From Candidatus Nanopelagicales bacterium (GTDB taxonomy: Bacteria; Actinomycetota; Actinomycetes; S36-B12), in assembly GCA_023264215.1 (NCBI GenBank), contig JALQSY010000004.1, forward strand, positions 1 through 30,576: a stretch of DNA of 30,576 nucleotides, given 5' to 3'. Below, piece after piece: positions 6,516-14,239 of this stretch. A model generated the notes under the pieces. The model saw nothing but the letters and a program-made list of their open reading frames with translations. It searched no databases and was not told the DNA's origin. Position numbers and translations under genes: made by a program. Every line of letters begins with the position of its first letter. The first letter of the stretch is position 1.

Positions 6516-7739
6516 CTACTCCCTGCGCTTGCGTCGCGTGGGCTTGTCCGAGCCGTCGCCGTCGTCGGGCTGCGCTTTGCTCTTGGCCTCCAGGTCGAGC
6601 TTCTCGGCGTGGCGCGAGATCATGGCGCGGATCTTCGCGAAGTCGGAGAGCTGCTCCGGGGTCATGATCCCGGCCAGCCACAGCAGCTTGCTGCCCACGA
6701 TCGGCTCCGCACGTCGCCAGCCGACCACAACCTCGTCGTTGGAGTTTGCGGCGAACACGGCGTCCAGCGCAGCGATCTGCTCCAGCGTCATGTTCGCGCT
6801 CATTGAGCGGCGCTGCGCAGGCGTGATCGTCATGGCAAAGGCCTCGCAGACCACCGCGAGCACCTTGTCGGAGTCGACCTCGCCCTCGGCCTCGCCCTCG
6901 CCCGCGGCCTCGCCCTCGCCCTCGCCCTCATCGGCGGCCTGCTCCGCCCTGGCCGGCGCGGCCTCGCGCTTGCGCTGCGCTGGCGGAGCGTTGCCCTTGC
7001 CTCCAAACTTGTTCATCAGGCCCCCGAGCAGGCCCATGCTGAGCTCGGCGATCGGCTGGCCCAGCTTGTCCAAGATCTGCGCAACGCGCTTGCTCTTAGC
7101 CTCCTCCTGGATCACCAGCGATTGGGTCTGGTACTGTTGCGAGTATCCCTGCACCAGCATGTTGGCGCCGTTGATCCACTGCATCGTCGCCGAGCTTTGC
7201 ATGTCCACGCTGGCCCGGATCGGCTCGACCATCATGCGCGCAAACTCGATGACCGTTTCGTGCAACTCTTGGTTCTGCGCTGCCATCTGGTCGTACGCGG
7301 AACGTTGCATCGCCAGCGCATCCTCGAGCACCGCGTTTTCCCGCACGGTGTCGCTCTCGAAGAAATCATCCGGCTCCTCGGGCGCGTAGCGGAAGCGGAA
7401 CGGGCGCTCCGAGATCGGCGTTCGCCCCTGATCGTTGCGCAGCTCAATCGTGACGCGGTAGCGATGCGTGTAGTTGGCGTCGGCGCTGTGCTCGATGTGA
7501 TAGGCGTGGATGATCCGCACCAGCAGCTCGGCCACCGCATCGACGTCTGGGTTCTGGCTGACCGCGCCGCGCTCCGCCAGCTTGATCGCGTTGAGTGAGA
7601 TCCAGGTGCGTTTGTCCGTCTCGGCCTCGACCTTGACGCGCTTGCAGGGCCCCTTGAGCTTGCGGACCAGGTTGGTGCGGAGCACCTCGGGGACGCCGGG
7701 CATCTCCGCATCTTCGGGGAGTTCCTTTTCGAGACGCAT
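6516..7739 (-). CDS. hypothetical protein with acidic low-complexity linker
   Basis: Predicted 407-aa protein from ATG 7739 (MRLEKELPEDAE); a start ten codons upstream at 7769 is possible, and neither has a good ribosome site. The order seen is: N-terminal mixed region (about 1-130), helical coiled-coil-like region rich in Gln, Met and Ala (about 130-230), amphipathic AELSMGLLGGLMNKFGG, an acidic linker of repeated Glu-Gly-Glu-Ala (DNA tandem GAGGGC units around 6878-6930), and a helical C-terminal domain ending in basic KPTRRKRRE. No family recognised. It is the first minus-strand gene from the divergent control region, upstream of primase and helicase. It could be a regulator, scaffold or DNA-binding replication factor. 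The acidic linker and basic tail suggest a modular protein. Confidence 0.55.
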   Translation of the reverse strand: MRLEKELPEDAEMPGVPEVLRTNLVRKLKGPCKRVKVEAETDKRTWISLNAIKLAERGAVSQNPDVDAVAELLVRIIHAYHIEHSADANYTHRYRVTIELRNDQGRTPISERPFRFRYAPEEPDDFFESDTVRENAVLEDALAMQRSAYDQMAAQNQELHETVIEFARMMVEPIRASVDMQSSATMQWINGANMLVQGYSQQYQTQSLVIQEEAKSKRVAQILDKLGQPIAELSMGLLGGLMNKFGGKGNAPPAQRKREAAPARAEQAADEGEGEGEAAGEGEAEGEVDSDKVLAVVCEAFAMTITPAQRRSMSANMTLEQIAALDAVFAANSNDEVVVGWRRAEPIVGSKLLWLAGIMTPEQLSDFAKIRAMISRHAEKLDLEAKSKAQPDDGDGSDKPTRRKRRE

Positions 7740-7933
7740 GTGGTGTGGTTGTAACACCCTCGTGCGCATCCGTCCGCGTGCTCAAAACACCTGTGTTACC
7801 GCGCACTTGCGGATGGTGTCCGAAAAAGTGTCCGCAAACAGGGTGCTTGAAGCCGAAGCGGCGGTCCGGTCAAGATGCTCGACGTCAACCTCCGGCTGCG
7901 CACAGCGGCCTTGTACGCAAAAGGAACACCACC
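7740..7933. promoter_or_regulatory. divergent control region with nested inverted repeats
   Basis: Separates the leftward 407-aa/primase/helicase genes from the rightward virion operon. It contains GTAACAC at 7751-7757 and its inverse GTGTTAC at 7793-7799; the palindrome AACAC-CT-GTGTT at 7786-7797; and TTGCGGA (7807-7813) with its inverse TCCGCAA (7831-7837), the latter enclosing a repeated GTGTCCG. Such clustering between two divergent transcripts points to repressor or activator sites for an early/late or lysogeny switch. No promoter consensus is obvious for the leftward gene. Confidence 0.5.
7847..7876 (+). promoter_or_regulatory. weak candidate promoter for the late operon
   Basis: TTGAAG (7847-7852), an 18-base spacer, then CAAGAT (7871-7876). 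The match to sigma-70 consensus is partial (4/6 and 3/6). It is placed sensibly upstream of the first virion-region gene and just downstream of the inverted repeats. A dedicated activator may be used instead. Confidence 0.25.
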
Positions 7934-8359
7934 ATGGCTGAAATCGACCACCTCGACCGATCGGATGCGATCCAACTGGCCAAGAAGATGCGCAACAAGA
8001 TGCGCAATCTGGAGACGAACAAGAAGGAGCTCCTGACGAGCGGCACCCACACGCTCGTCGCCGGCGTCGCTGCGTTCGGCATGGGCCGCATCATGGGTGG
8101 CCTGGAGGCCGAGTACCGCGCGGACCAGGCGGCGATCGACGCCGGCACCGCCGAGGACCCGCGCAAGATCGCCGGCATCGACTGGGATGCGCTGGCCGGC
8201 GGCACGCTCGTGGCGCTCGGCCTCGCCGGCGTCGCGACGCAGAAGGGCCCGGTCGCAAAGCTGGCCGACGTGTTCCTGGCCGCGGGCGACGGCGTCATGT
8301 CGGGCTACCTCTACAGCCTCGGCGTCCGCCAGGGCCTGGAGGCTGCGCAGCAGGGCTGA
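7934..8359 (+). CDS. small membrane protein at the head of the late operon
   Basis: Predicted 141-aa protein. A charged helical N-terminus (about 1-35, basic KKMRNKMRNLETNKKE) is followed by three glycine-rich hydrophobic segments: around 38-56 (HTLVAGVAAFGMGRIMGGL), 85-102 (ALAGGTLVALGLAGVA) and 112-130. ATG 7934 is preceded by AAAAGGAAC. No family recognised. As first gene of the virion-type operon and directly before the capsid candidates, it may be a virion membrane protein or a membrane-associated assembly factor. Confidence 0.6.
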   Translation: MAEIDHLDRSDAIQLAKKMRNKMRNLETNKKELLTSGTHTLVAGVAAFGMGRIMGGLEAEYRADQAAIDAGTAEDPRKIAGIDWDALAGGTLVALGLAGVATQKGPVAKLADVFLAAGDGVMSGYLYSLGVRQGLEAAQQG

Positions 8360-8399
8360 CAAAACCCGCGCTCAAACTTCGTTCGAGCTCCCGAGGAGA

Positions 8400-8438
8400 G
8401 CATGCGCAACCGCTGATGCGTCGGCGCGCTGCGCATGC
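8400..8438. repeat. 9-bp inverted repeat GCATGCGCA ... TGCGCATGC
   Basis: Perfect arms at 8400-8408 and 8430-8438 with a 21-base spacer, inside the 165-base gap before the first capsid candidate. A direct repeat CCGCAGAAAAGCG / CCGCAGAAAAGGCG follows (near 8468 and 8509), the second copy serving as the ribosome-binding area. It could be a leader hairpin, operator or RNA-processing site controlling capsid expression. Confidence 0.4.
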
Positions 8439-8524
8439 CGAGGTAGTGGAGCAACCGGGGGTCGCGCCCCGCAGAAAAGCGCCAGTCGAACAGCGGGCCG
8501 AAACCCGCAGAAAAGGCGTTCCCA

Positions 8525-9106
8525 ATGCGATACACCAGTCACCGCAACCCCACCCCCTCCTCGACCCTTCCGCCCGCGGGCGGGGGCTCGTGGTGCAACC
8601 CGTACATCCGCTCCAGCGACGTCACCGTCCCGGGCTGCGGAGCTGCGAAGGTGCCCACGTGCGACGTCGAGAAGGTCGGCACCGTGCTCCGCGACATCGC
8701 GGCCGGCACGTTCACGATCACGGTCGCGCCCGTGCGCACCAACTTCTTCCAGCCCATGGCCGTGCGCATGGCCTGCATCGACTCGACGACCCCGGACGTC
8801 AACCGGCGCGTCGAGATCCACGGGGCGTTCATCAACCAGATCCCGCAGGAGGCGTTCTCGACGCCGGCTGCGCTGGCGAACACCTCGTGCGTGCTCATCG
8901 ACGACTACGTGTTGCCCGACGGCTACGGCGTTCCCGTGGCGTGGGGCATCTTCTCGCAGGCTGCGCTGATCAACGTCCTGACCCTGCAGGGCGTGAACAT
9001 CGAGCCGACGGGCACCACCGTCGATCTGTACGTGTCGGTCTACGGCAACGGCCTGGACGTGATCCCGCCCGGGTGGCAGGTCGGTCAGCCCTTCTACCAG
9101 GACTGA
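8525..9106 (+). CDS. candidate small major capsid protein (beta-rich)
   Basis: Predicted 193-aa protein, largely beta-strand-like by eye (GTFTITVAPVRTNFFQPMAV, RRVEIHGAFINQ, GTTVDLYVSVYGNGLDVIPP), with no hydrophobic anchor and several Cys (residues near 24, 38 and 46). The ribosome site is GAAAAGGCG ahead of ATG 8525. It is followed by a strong hairpin and then by a 294-aa beta-rich gene. The size pair of about 190 and 290 aa in adjacent genes recalls the two vertical single-jelly-roll capsid proteins of P23-77-like viruses; I have no sequence alignment to back this. It could equally be a minor or spike protein. Capsid is chosen from position at the start of the late operon, the long gaps around it and the regulatory hairpin. 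Confidence 0.45.
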   Translation: MRYTSHRNPTPSSTLPPAGGGSWCNPYIRSSDVTVPGCGAAKVPTCDVEKVGTVLRDIAAGTFTITVAPVRTNFFQPMAVRMACIDSTTPDVNRRVEIHGAFINQIPQEAFSTPAALANTSCVLIDDYVLPDGYGVPVAWGIFSQAALINVLTLQGVNIEPTGTTVDLYVSVYGNGLDVIPPGWQVGQPFYQD

Positions 9107-9114
9107 CGAACACG

Positions 9115-9151
9115 CCGACCGCGGATGCCCTGCGTTGGCATCCGCGGTCGG
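9115..9151 (+). terminator. perfect 15-bp hairpin between capsid candidates
   Basis: CCGACCGCGGATGCC (9115-9129) pairs with GGCATCCGCGGTCGG (9137-9151) around a 7-base loop, directly after the stop of the 193-aa gene. No T run follows. It probably lowers read-through or protects the upstream mRNA 3' end, making the first protein more abundant than downstream products. Confidence 0.6.
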
Positions 9152-9167
9152 ACTCTGAGTCACGCGC

Positions 9168-10052
9168 ATGACGTACACGCCGCAATACCAGGTCGTCGAG
9201 CCATTCCTGCAGGGCCGCGCAGGATCGATGTCGAACTACGTGAGCCAGCAGGGCTTCTGCAGCTTCACGGAGGGGCTTGCGGATCTGACCCTCATCGAGG
9301 ACTTCGTCGAGCTCACCCCGGGGTGGACCACCGGCCAGGAGCGCGCACGGGGCAACTCGCTGTACACCGGATGCTCGCGCCTGTGGAACGTTTCGCTGCG
9401 CGGCATCGAAGTGTACCGCACGAGCGGCGATGGACTGACGCCGTTGTCGCGCCAGGTCATCGAAAACGGCCCGTTGCCCGCGGATGCGGTGCGCAACGAC
9501 AACATTCGCGCGTATCGCGCACGCATCAAGTGCTCGTCGGAAACCGGTTACGCGGTCTTCGACATTGATTTTAACCAAGATCTCGAGATCTGGGCGCAGC
9601 GCATCGACGTTTCCATTCTCGGCCCGGCCAATGCCGTCATGCTGCCGAGCAACTCCGCCGACCTGCCCGAGGTCGTGCGCACGGAGTTCGTCGTGGACAG
9701 CGTGTTTGCGTGCCAGATCGTGCCAATCGAAGCGAGCAAGGGTTGCCGCGAGGCTCGTCTCACCGAGTACCTGCGCAGCCCTGCAGCTACGCAGTCGCTG
9801 ATCCGCGTTCCGCGTGCGGCGAAGTTCGTGAAGATCTACCAGGGCGAGCCCAACTCGGCGGCGGCGACGCTGCGATGGAACCGCCTTCTCGGCACGCCGG
9901 TGCTTTCCGCCATCACCATGGGTGGAATCAACTTCGCAGCTCGGGAATCCGTCGATGCAAGCGCATCGATCGGCGCTGAAAGTCACTTGCAGACGGACAT
10001 CGAACCGCTGTCAGCAAGGTTGTTTGTTCTCAACTGGACGATCCGTCCGTAA
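9168..10052 (+). CDS. candidate large major capsid protein (beta-rich)
   Basis: Predicted 294-aa protein with alternating short strands (LWNVSLRGIEVYRTSG, YAVFDIDFNQDLEIWAQRID, SLIRVPRAAKFVKIYQG) and a C-terminus ending ARLFVLNWTIRP. There is no membrane segment or signal peptide. The start ATG 9168 lies 17 bases after the hairpin and has no strong ribosome site, so initiation may be modest or depend on RNA structure. It is second of three consecutive beta-rich genes. A capsid or vertex role is inferred from position and size; no family was recognised. The coordinate and frame are well supported. Confidence 0.45.
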   Translation: MTYTPQYQVVEPFLQGRAGSMSNYVSQQGFCSFTEGLADLTLIEDFVELTPGWTTGQERARGNSLYTGCSRLWNVSLRGIEVYRTSGDGLTPLSRQVIENGPLPADAVRNDNIRAYRARIKCSSETGYAVFDIDFNQDLEIWAQRIDVSILGPANAVMLPSNSADLPEVVRTEFVVDSVFACQIVPIEASKGCREARLTEYLRSPAATQSLIRVPRAAKFVKIYQGEPNSAAATLRWNRLLGTPVLSAITMGGINFAARESVDASASIGAESHLQTDIEPLSARLFVLNWTIRP

Positions 10053-10071
10053 ACGCAAGAGGAACGCCACA

Positions 10072-10629
10072 ATGCACGCGCACGCACAATCCATCAACCT
10101 TCCGAACGTGATGCCGGGGGTGTACACCAACAACACGCTCAACGCCGCCCTGGTCGCGTCCACGGACACCGCCGTTCTGCGGCCGAACGCCGCCGGCACC
10201 ATGGACTCGACGCTCTACGCCGAGCAGGGCACGCTGGCCGCCAACGGCCTGGCGCTCGCCTTCCTGCAGCCGGGCATCTACAGCGTCGAGGTGGATCTCA
10301 TCCAGGCCGCATCCACGCCGGCCAACACTTTCGCGGCCCTGTTCGGCAACACCACCGCTCCGCTGGTCTTCGCGTCGGTGCCGACCTTCGCGACCGCGGG
10401 GTTGATCAAGCTGGTCCCGGGCGTGACCACCCCGGCCGGCGCCGTGATCCAGGTGTCCATGAACTTCACCCTGGCGGTGCGGCTCGCGACCGCGAAGGTC
10501 ACCCCGTCGACGACGTCGTCGAACGTTCTCAAGCTGGTCGGTGTGGCCACCGCAGGCACCATCGTCACGGGTTTGACCGCGGCCGGCTGGTCGATGCGGG
10601 TGTTGCGTAGCAACGACCTGTACGCCTGA
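10072..10629 (+). CDS. beta-rich virion protein, possible capsid or vertex component
   Basis: Predicted 185-aa protein, low in charged residues and rich in Thr, Val and Ala, with long strand-forming runs (GIYSVEVDLIQAAS, GAVIQVSMNFTLAVRLATAK, GTIVTGLTAAGWSMRVLR). ATG 10072 has AAGAGGAACG upstream. This composition is common in virion jelly-roll or Ig-like shells and resembles the spike-cassette genes at 22017-25579. No family recognised. It ends the block of three genes that are separated by real spacers instead of overlaps, a sign of individually tuned, high-level expression. Confidence 0.5.
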   Translation: MHAHAQSINLPNVMPGVYTNNTLNAALVASTDTAVLRPNAAGTMDSTLYAEQGTLAANGLALAFLQPGIYSVEVDLIQAASTPANTFAALFGNTTAPLVFASVPTFATAGLIKLVPGVTTPAGAVIQVSMNFTLAVRLATAKVTPSTTSSNVLKLVGVATAGTIVTGLTAAGWSMRVLRSNDLYA

Positions 10630-10641
10630 GGAGCAACGCCA

Positions 10642-11091
10642 ATGCGACTCTGCCTCGAAATCTCGCCGCTCGACCACGAGCACTGCTGCGCTCTCCTCGA
10701 GGCGATCGCAGAAGGGCTCGTGTTGTCGAACATGCTGGAGTTCGAGGCCGAGGACGACGAGGAGTTCTTCCCCTGCTGCATCAAGTGCGGCGGCTTTTCG
10801 CTCGGGCGCCACGAGAGGCTCGATGGCGCCCGAGCGATCGTGCAAGCGGGCGGCGGCAACGCGCTGTCGCTCGTCTGCTACCAGGTCGCGAAGCTCCGCA
10901 CCGACAAGGACCCGAGGGCTGACGTGATCATCGAGAACGTCGAGCGCGGCGGCCGCGTCGTCGAAGGGCACTTCTGTCCCAAGATCCGCTACGGCGACGG
11001 CACGATCGTCGATCCGCTCGAGCACCTCGTGCCTCGGCGCAACGCGCCCGAGCGCGAGGAGAGCGGCTGCGGCTGCAAGGTGGTGATGTGA
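10642..11091 (+). CDS. hypothetical Cys/His-containing protein, possibly transglutaminase/NlpC-like
   Basis: Predicted 149-aa soluble protein. It has an acidic N-terminal part (FEAEDDEEFFPCCIKCGGF), then NALSLVCYQVAKLR, and EGHFCPKIRYGDGTIVDP. A Cys at the start of a helix, a later His in a strand and an Asp after DGT resemble the Cys-His-Asp order of transglutaminase-like or papain-fold peptidases, but spacing is not diagnostic. The C-terminus ends in SGCGCKVVM. Its stop overlaps the next gene (GTGA). A protease role in virion maturation or a cell-wall role are both possible; neither is established. Confidence 0.4.
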   Translation: MRLCLEISPLDHEHCCALLEAIAEGLVLSNMLEFEAEDDEEFFPCCIKCGGFSLGRHERLDGARAIVQAGGGNALSLVCYQVAKLRTDKDPRADVIIENVERGGRVVEGHFCPKIRYGDGTIVDPLEHLVPRRNAPEREESGCGCKVVM

Positions 11092-11780
11092 GCCTCGCGC
11101 TGCTCGCCGGGGGCGTCGGCCTCAGTCTCGTGCTGCTGGGCCAACGCAGGCGCCGGCGAGCGCCGGGCGTCATCGTCACGCCGCCGCCGGACAGCCCGCC
11201 GCCGCCCGAGCCGCCCGAGCCCGTCGGCCCGGTGCGCAACCGCGGCGTCAGCCGGCGCGAGCGCGCGCGGGCGCTGCTCGACGAGCTCGTCGCCGACGCG
11301 CCGCGCCTCGGCCGGCTGGTGCAGCTCGGACCCGGGCAGACGCTGCTGGGCGTGATCGACGAGGCCTTCCGGGCGGCCGGACTCGTCACCTTCGTGCGCC
11401 AGCGCGAGCACTACGCCCACTGCATGGCCAGCGGTCGGTTCAACTCGTCGACCTACGGCACGCCGAGCGTGTCGAGGCAGTTTCCCAAGAACCTGCTCGC
11501 CCCGGGCACCGGATTGGGCCTTCGCGTGGCGTTCCTCCCGCGAAACGAGGACGCGCAGCACGCCATGCGATCCGGCCGCCTGCCGCAGATGACCGTCGAC
11601 GCGCGCACCGGTGCGTCGCTCACCGGCGACAAGCACTACGGGTTGCTTTGGTTCCCGCCCGTGAACGAGGAGCTCGTGCGCAGCGGACACCAGCCCTCGT
11701 GTGCCGACCTGCCGTGGCCCGACGGCTCGAGCTCGATCGACCCACCAACCGAGCTGATGCTCATGCTCGAGGAAAGCTGA
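11088..11780 (+). CDS. single-span membrane-anchored protein, unknown function
   Basis: Predicted 230-aa protein starting at GTG 11088. Residues 1-17 (SLALLAGGVGLSLVLLG) form one hydrophobic segment followed by QRRRRRAPG and a proline-rich linker (PPPDSPPPPEPPEP). The globular part contains RARALLDELVADAPRLG, GPGQTLLGVIDEAF and HYGLLWFPPVNEELV. No family recognised. The architecture of short N-terminal anchor, basic cluster, flexible linker and soluble domain recurs in many downstream genes and fits a virion membrane protein projecting a domain to one side. Confidence 0.55.
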   Translation: MSLALLAGGVGLSLVLLGQRRRRRAPGVIVTPPPDSPPPPEPPEPVGPVRNRGVSRRERARALLDELVADAPRLGRLVQLGPGQTLLGVIDEAFRAAGLVTFVRQREHYAHCMASGRFNSSTYGTPSVSRQFPKNLLAPGTGLGLRVAFLPRNEDAQHAMRSGRLPQMTVDARTGASLTGDKHYGLLWFPPVNEELVRSGHQPSCADLPWPDGSSSIDPPTELMLMLEES

Positions 11781-11784
11781 ACCC

Positions 11785-12123
11785 ATGGATCTCAAAGTCA
11801 TCGGCCTGCTCGGCTTGGCGCTCGCCGGCTTCTTCTACGCCAGCAACAAGACCAAGCGCACGCACGACACCAGGGGCGAGGTGCCGCTGAACTGGGAGTA
11901 CAGGGGCGGCAACGACACCATGACCGGTGCGCGCCGCGGCTTCTTCTGGGCGATCAGCCGCACGTATATCCCTGGCACCAGCTACGAAAACCAGGGCGAC
12001 GAAGTGTTCGACTGGCAACTCAAGAAGCTCATCACAGGCGAAGTGGTCGCCGGTGGTCGAGCTGAAACCTACGCCGAGGCGCGAGCGGTGATGCTCGCCA
12101 CCATCGAGGAGCACCTCAAGTGA
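11785..12123 (+). CDS. small single-span membrane protein
   Basis: Predicted 112-aa protein. N-terminal hydrophobic segment 1-19 (MDLKVIGLLGLALAGFFYA), then SNKTKRTHD, then a mixed domain with GGNDTMTGARRGFFWAISRT and a helical C-terminus (AETYAEARAVMLATIEEHLK). ATG 11785 is preceded by GAGGAAAG. The stop overlaps the following GTG. No family recognised; counted among the putative virion membrane proteins. Confidence 0.55.
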   Translation: MDLKVIGLLGLALAGFFYASNKTKRTHDTRGEVPLNWEYRGGNDTMTGARRGFFWAISRTYIPGTSYENQGDEVFDWQLKKLITGEVVAGGRAETYAEARAVMLATIEEHLK

Positions 12124-12482
12124 ACACGGACTACAAGAAGTACGCCATGATCGGCGCTGGCGTCCTCGCGCTGTTCGGCATCGTCAGCCTCGCGAGCGCC
12201 AAGAAGCCGGTGCGCAAGCGCATGTACAAGCCCGGCGACACGATCGAGGCCTACATGGGCCAGCTGTTCACCGTGCGACTTCCACGAGGTGACTACGAGG
12301 TCGTCGGCGACAAGGTCAAGCTGACCACCGCCATCGACATCGGCACCTCGACCGACGCCGTGCTGATCGTCGGCTTCGCGCACGCCGAGTACCGCCAGCG
12401 GGTCACCTTCATCGACCAGGGCACCAACCGCTCGCACTTCGTCGACGTCATCGCGCGTCCTCTGGAGCCGAAAAATGGCTGA
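12120..12482 (+). CDS. single-span membrane protein with beta domain
   Basis: Predicted 120-aa protein from GTG 12120 (GTGA overlap with the previous stop). The hydrophobic segment is about 9-27 (AMIGAGVLALFGIVSLASA), followed by KKPVRKRMYKPG. The rest looks like a small beta sandwich (QLFTVRLPRGDYEVVGDKVK, DAVLIVGFAHAEYRQRVTF). No family recognised. It overlaps the next gene by 8 bases. Confidence 0.55.
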   Translation: MNTDYKKYAMIGAGVLALFGIVSLASAKKPVRKRMYKPGDTIEAYMGQLFTVRLPRGDYEVVGDKVKLTTAIDIGTSTDAVLIVGFAHAEYRQRVTFIDQGTNRSHFVDVIARPLEPKNG

Positions 12483-13026
12483 GACGGACGGTTCGTGCGG
12501 CTCGGCGTACCGCGACATGGCGGTTACGGCGGACGGCTACACGCTCGACAACCCCTACGGTCGGTTCGCGATCTACACCGACTACGCGGGCTGGCGCCAA
12601 CTCGCGTCCAAGCTCACCGACGAGGCGACGGCCAGGTTGCACCACCTGCACGACGCCGAGGACGCGCCGTACGACGTCTACAACACGATGGTCGACCGGC
12701 ACAACCGCGTCGTGCGGGCCTTCAACGCACTGCCCGAGCAGTCGCCGCTCATGACCGGCGGAACGATCGTCGAGTCGATCGGCGCCGCCGCCTCGGTCGT
12801 GCTCGACACCCTCTGCCTGATGGAGGAGTACGACAAGGCGACCGCCGCGCTGTCCGGTCCCAGCGGACCCGTCAAGCCGCTGCCGCGGCCGGGCGGGATC
12901 AAGCCGGTGCCACGGCCCGAGCCGCTGCTGCAGGGCGGCCGTAGCAAGATCCTCGATCAGGTTGCGATGCTCGGCGCATTTGCGCTCGGCGGGTACATGC
13001 TGATCAAGCTCACCTCGAAACGCTGA
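12475..13026 (+). CDS. C-terminally anchored membrane protein
   Basis: Predicted 183-aa protein. Helical N-terminal two thirds (YDVYNTMVDRHNRVVRAFN), then a Pro/Arg-rich linker (PVKPLPRPGGIKPVPRPEP), and a C-terminal hydrophobic segment DQVAMLGAFALGGYMLIKL followed by TSKR. It is the mirror image of its neighbours, which carry the anchor at the N-terminus. ATG 12475 lies inside the previous gene's end. No enzyme motif seen. A tail-anchored virion or lysis-related protein is possible. Confidence 0.55.
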   Translation: MAETDGSCGSAYRDMAVTADGYTLDNPYGRFAIYTDYAGWRQLASKLTDEATARLHHLHDAEDAPYDVYNTMVDRHNRVVRAFNALPEQSPLMTGGTIVESIGAAASVVLDTLCLMEEYDKATAALSGPSGPVKPLPRPGGIKPVPRPEPLLQGGRSKILDQVAMLGAFALGGYMLIKLTSKR

Positions 13027-13039
13027 AGGAGAACACACC

Positions 13040-13621
13040 ATGGATCCCGTGTTGATCGGAGTTGCTGTCGCTGGCGCCATCATTCTGTTCGGTGGCAAGA
13101 AGAAGAAGAAGATCCCGCCGGTCGTCGATCCCGAGATCGACGAGCCCGTGGGCCCCGGCGGTGGCGGTGGCGGCGGCGGTGGCGGCGGCGGTGGCGGTGG
13201 CGGCGGTGGCACGACGCCGGGCCTGCCGACGCCCTCGAGCGTGCCGTCGGACGTGATCGGCGGAGGCTGGAGTTGGCCGGAGCGCGAGAAGTACACCACC
13301 GAGGGCAACATCGCCGGCTGGCTGGTGAAGATCAGCAACGGCCGGTACAAGCCCGGCGGCGACTTCGCCATGCCCGGCTACAAGATCACCGGCGCGAGCG
13401 GGCAGTCGGCGGTGCGCGCATTCCAGCGCGACTGGAACAAGCTGCTCAAGCACTGGACCCTGCTCATGCCCGTGGGCACGGCCAAACCCACCGGCGCGCT
13501 CACCTCCGACGGATGGATCGGTCCCAAGACCTGGACCGCGATGCGGTGGGTCTTCAAGCGCGTCGAAAGCGGCACCCTCAACTGGGAGCAGGCGATCGAG
13601 GCGGCGGAGGCTCTGCCGTGA
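13040..13621 (+). CDS. membrane-anchored protein with 18-glycine linker and peptidoglycan-binding-like domain
   Basis: Predicted 193-aa protein. Anchor at 1-18 (MDPVLIGVAVAGAIILFG), five-lysine cluster (KKKKK), acidic spacer, a run of 18 Gly, then a globular domain. The C-terminal part (QSAVRAFQRDWNKLL ... SDGWIGPKTWTAMRWVF) matches the PG_binding_1 pattern: helix with AFQ, DG-IG-KT, W. Such domains hold enzymes to murein. Here no catalytic residues are evident, so it may anchor the virion or its entry machinery to peptidoglycan, working with the two transglycosylases downstream. ATG 13040 has AAGGAGAAC upstream. The glycine run is encoded by mixed GGC/GGT codons. Confidence 0.65.
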   Translation: MDPVLIGVAVAGAIILFGGKKKKKIPPVVDPEIDEPVGPGGGGGGGGGGGGGGGGGGTTPGLPTPSSVPSDVIGGGWSWPEREKYTTEGNIAGWLVKISNGRYKPGGDFAMPGYKITGASGQSAVRAFQRDWNKLLKHWTLLMPVGTAKPTGALTSDGWIGPKTWTAMRWVFKRVESGTLNWEQAIEAAEALP

Positions 13622-14235
13622 AGCGAAAGCGCAACGCCAGCGCCGGCACGGGCTCCCGCGGCCTGACGGTCCTGCGCGTGCCCCTCGACCGCGGGGGGTA
13701 CACCAAGTGGGGCCAGTACTTCGGTGTGGGCGAGAAGCTGTGGGAGATCAGCCACGACGACATCGTCGCCTACGCGCGCGGTGCCACGAAGCGCGATGCG
13801 CTGGAGTTCGCACTGAAGCACATCCCGAAGGAGCAGAAGTACGACGACATGTTGGAGGCGATCGCGCACGCCGCGACCAGGTCCGCTGCCCCTGGCGCCA
13901 CGCGCAACGTGTCACGCCGATCTGCGCCCAAGGGCACCGCCGGTCGGCGCCGCAATGAGGCGCCGCGCGACGTCGAGTTGCTGCTGGAACGGATCCGCAA
14001 GCAGAAGGCCAGCATGAAAGCCCGCGGAGCTCGAAGCTTCCCGCCGATGCCCAAGAGCAACGACGCCGCCGACCTTGCGCAGTACCTGTACAACTTGAGC
14101 TACCTCGACGCGAAGTACCTCAAGAACCAGTCGCGCAACCCACCATCGGCTCTTGGTCGGCTGCAGGCCGCGAAGCCGTCTGCAAGGTCGGTCACCCGCT
14201 TCATGAACCCGCGCAACAAGTGCTGGGGAGACTGA
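13618..14235 (+). CDS. hypothetical basic protein
   Basis: Predicted 205-aa soluble protein from GTG 13618 (GTGA overlap). Lys/Arg-rich start (KRKRNASAG), then a segment with strands and aromatic residues (GYTKWGQYFGVGEKLWEISHDD), a helical stretch (RDALEFALKHIPKEQKYDDML), a basic linker (SRRSAPKGTAGRRRNE) and a C-terminal helical region. No family recognised. Its basic linkers suggest contact with nucleic acid or acidic lipids. Position is between membrane-anchored genes. Confidence 0.5.
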   Translation: MKRKRNASAGTGSRGLTVLRVPLDRGGYTKWGQYFGVGEKLWEISHDDIVAYARGATKRDALEFALKHIPKEQKYDDMLEAIAHAATRSAAPGATRNVSRRSAPKGTAGRRRNEAPRDVELLLERIRKQKASMKARGARSFPPMPKSNDAADLAQYLYNLSYLDAKYLKNQSRNPPSALGRLQAAKPSARSVTRFMNPRNKCWGD

Positions 14236-14239
14236 TCCA

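Noticed and set aside
8416..9171. 251-aa plus-strand frame overlapping the capsid candidate
   Set aside because: Arg/His/Gly-rich product typical of an out-of-frame shadow in high-GC DNA; the 8525 frame has a ribosome site and balanced composition.
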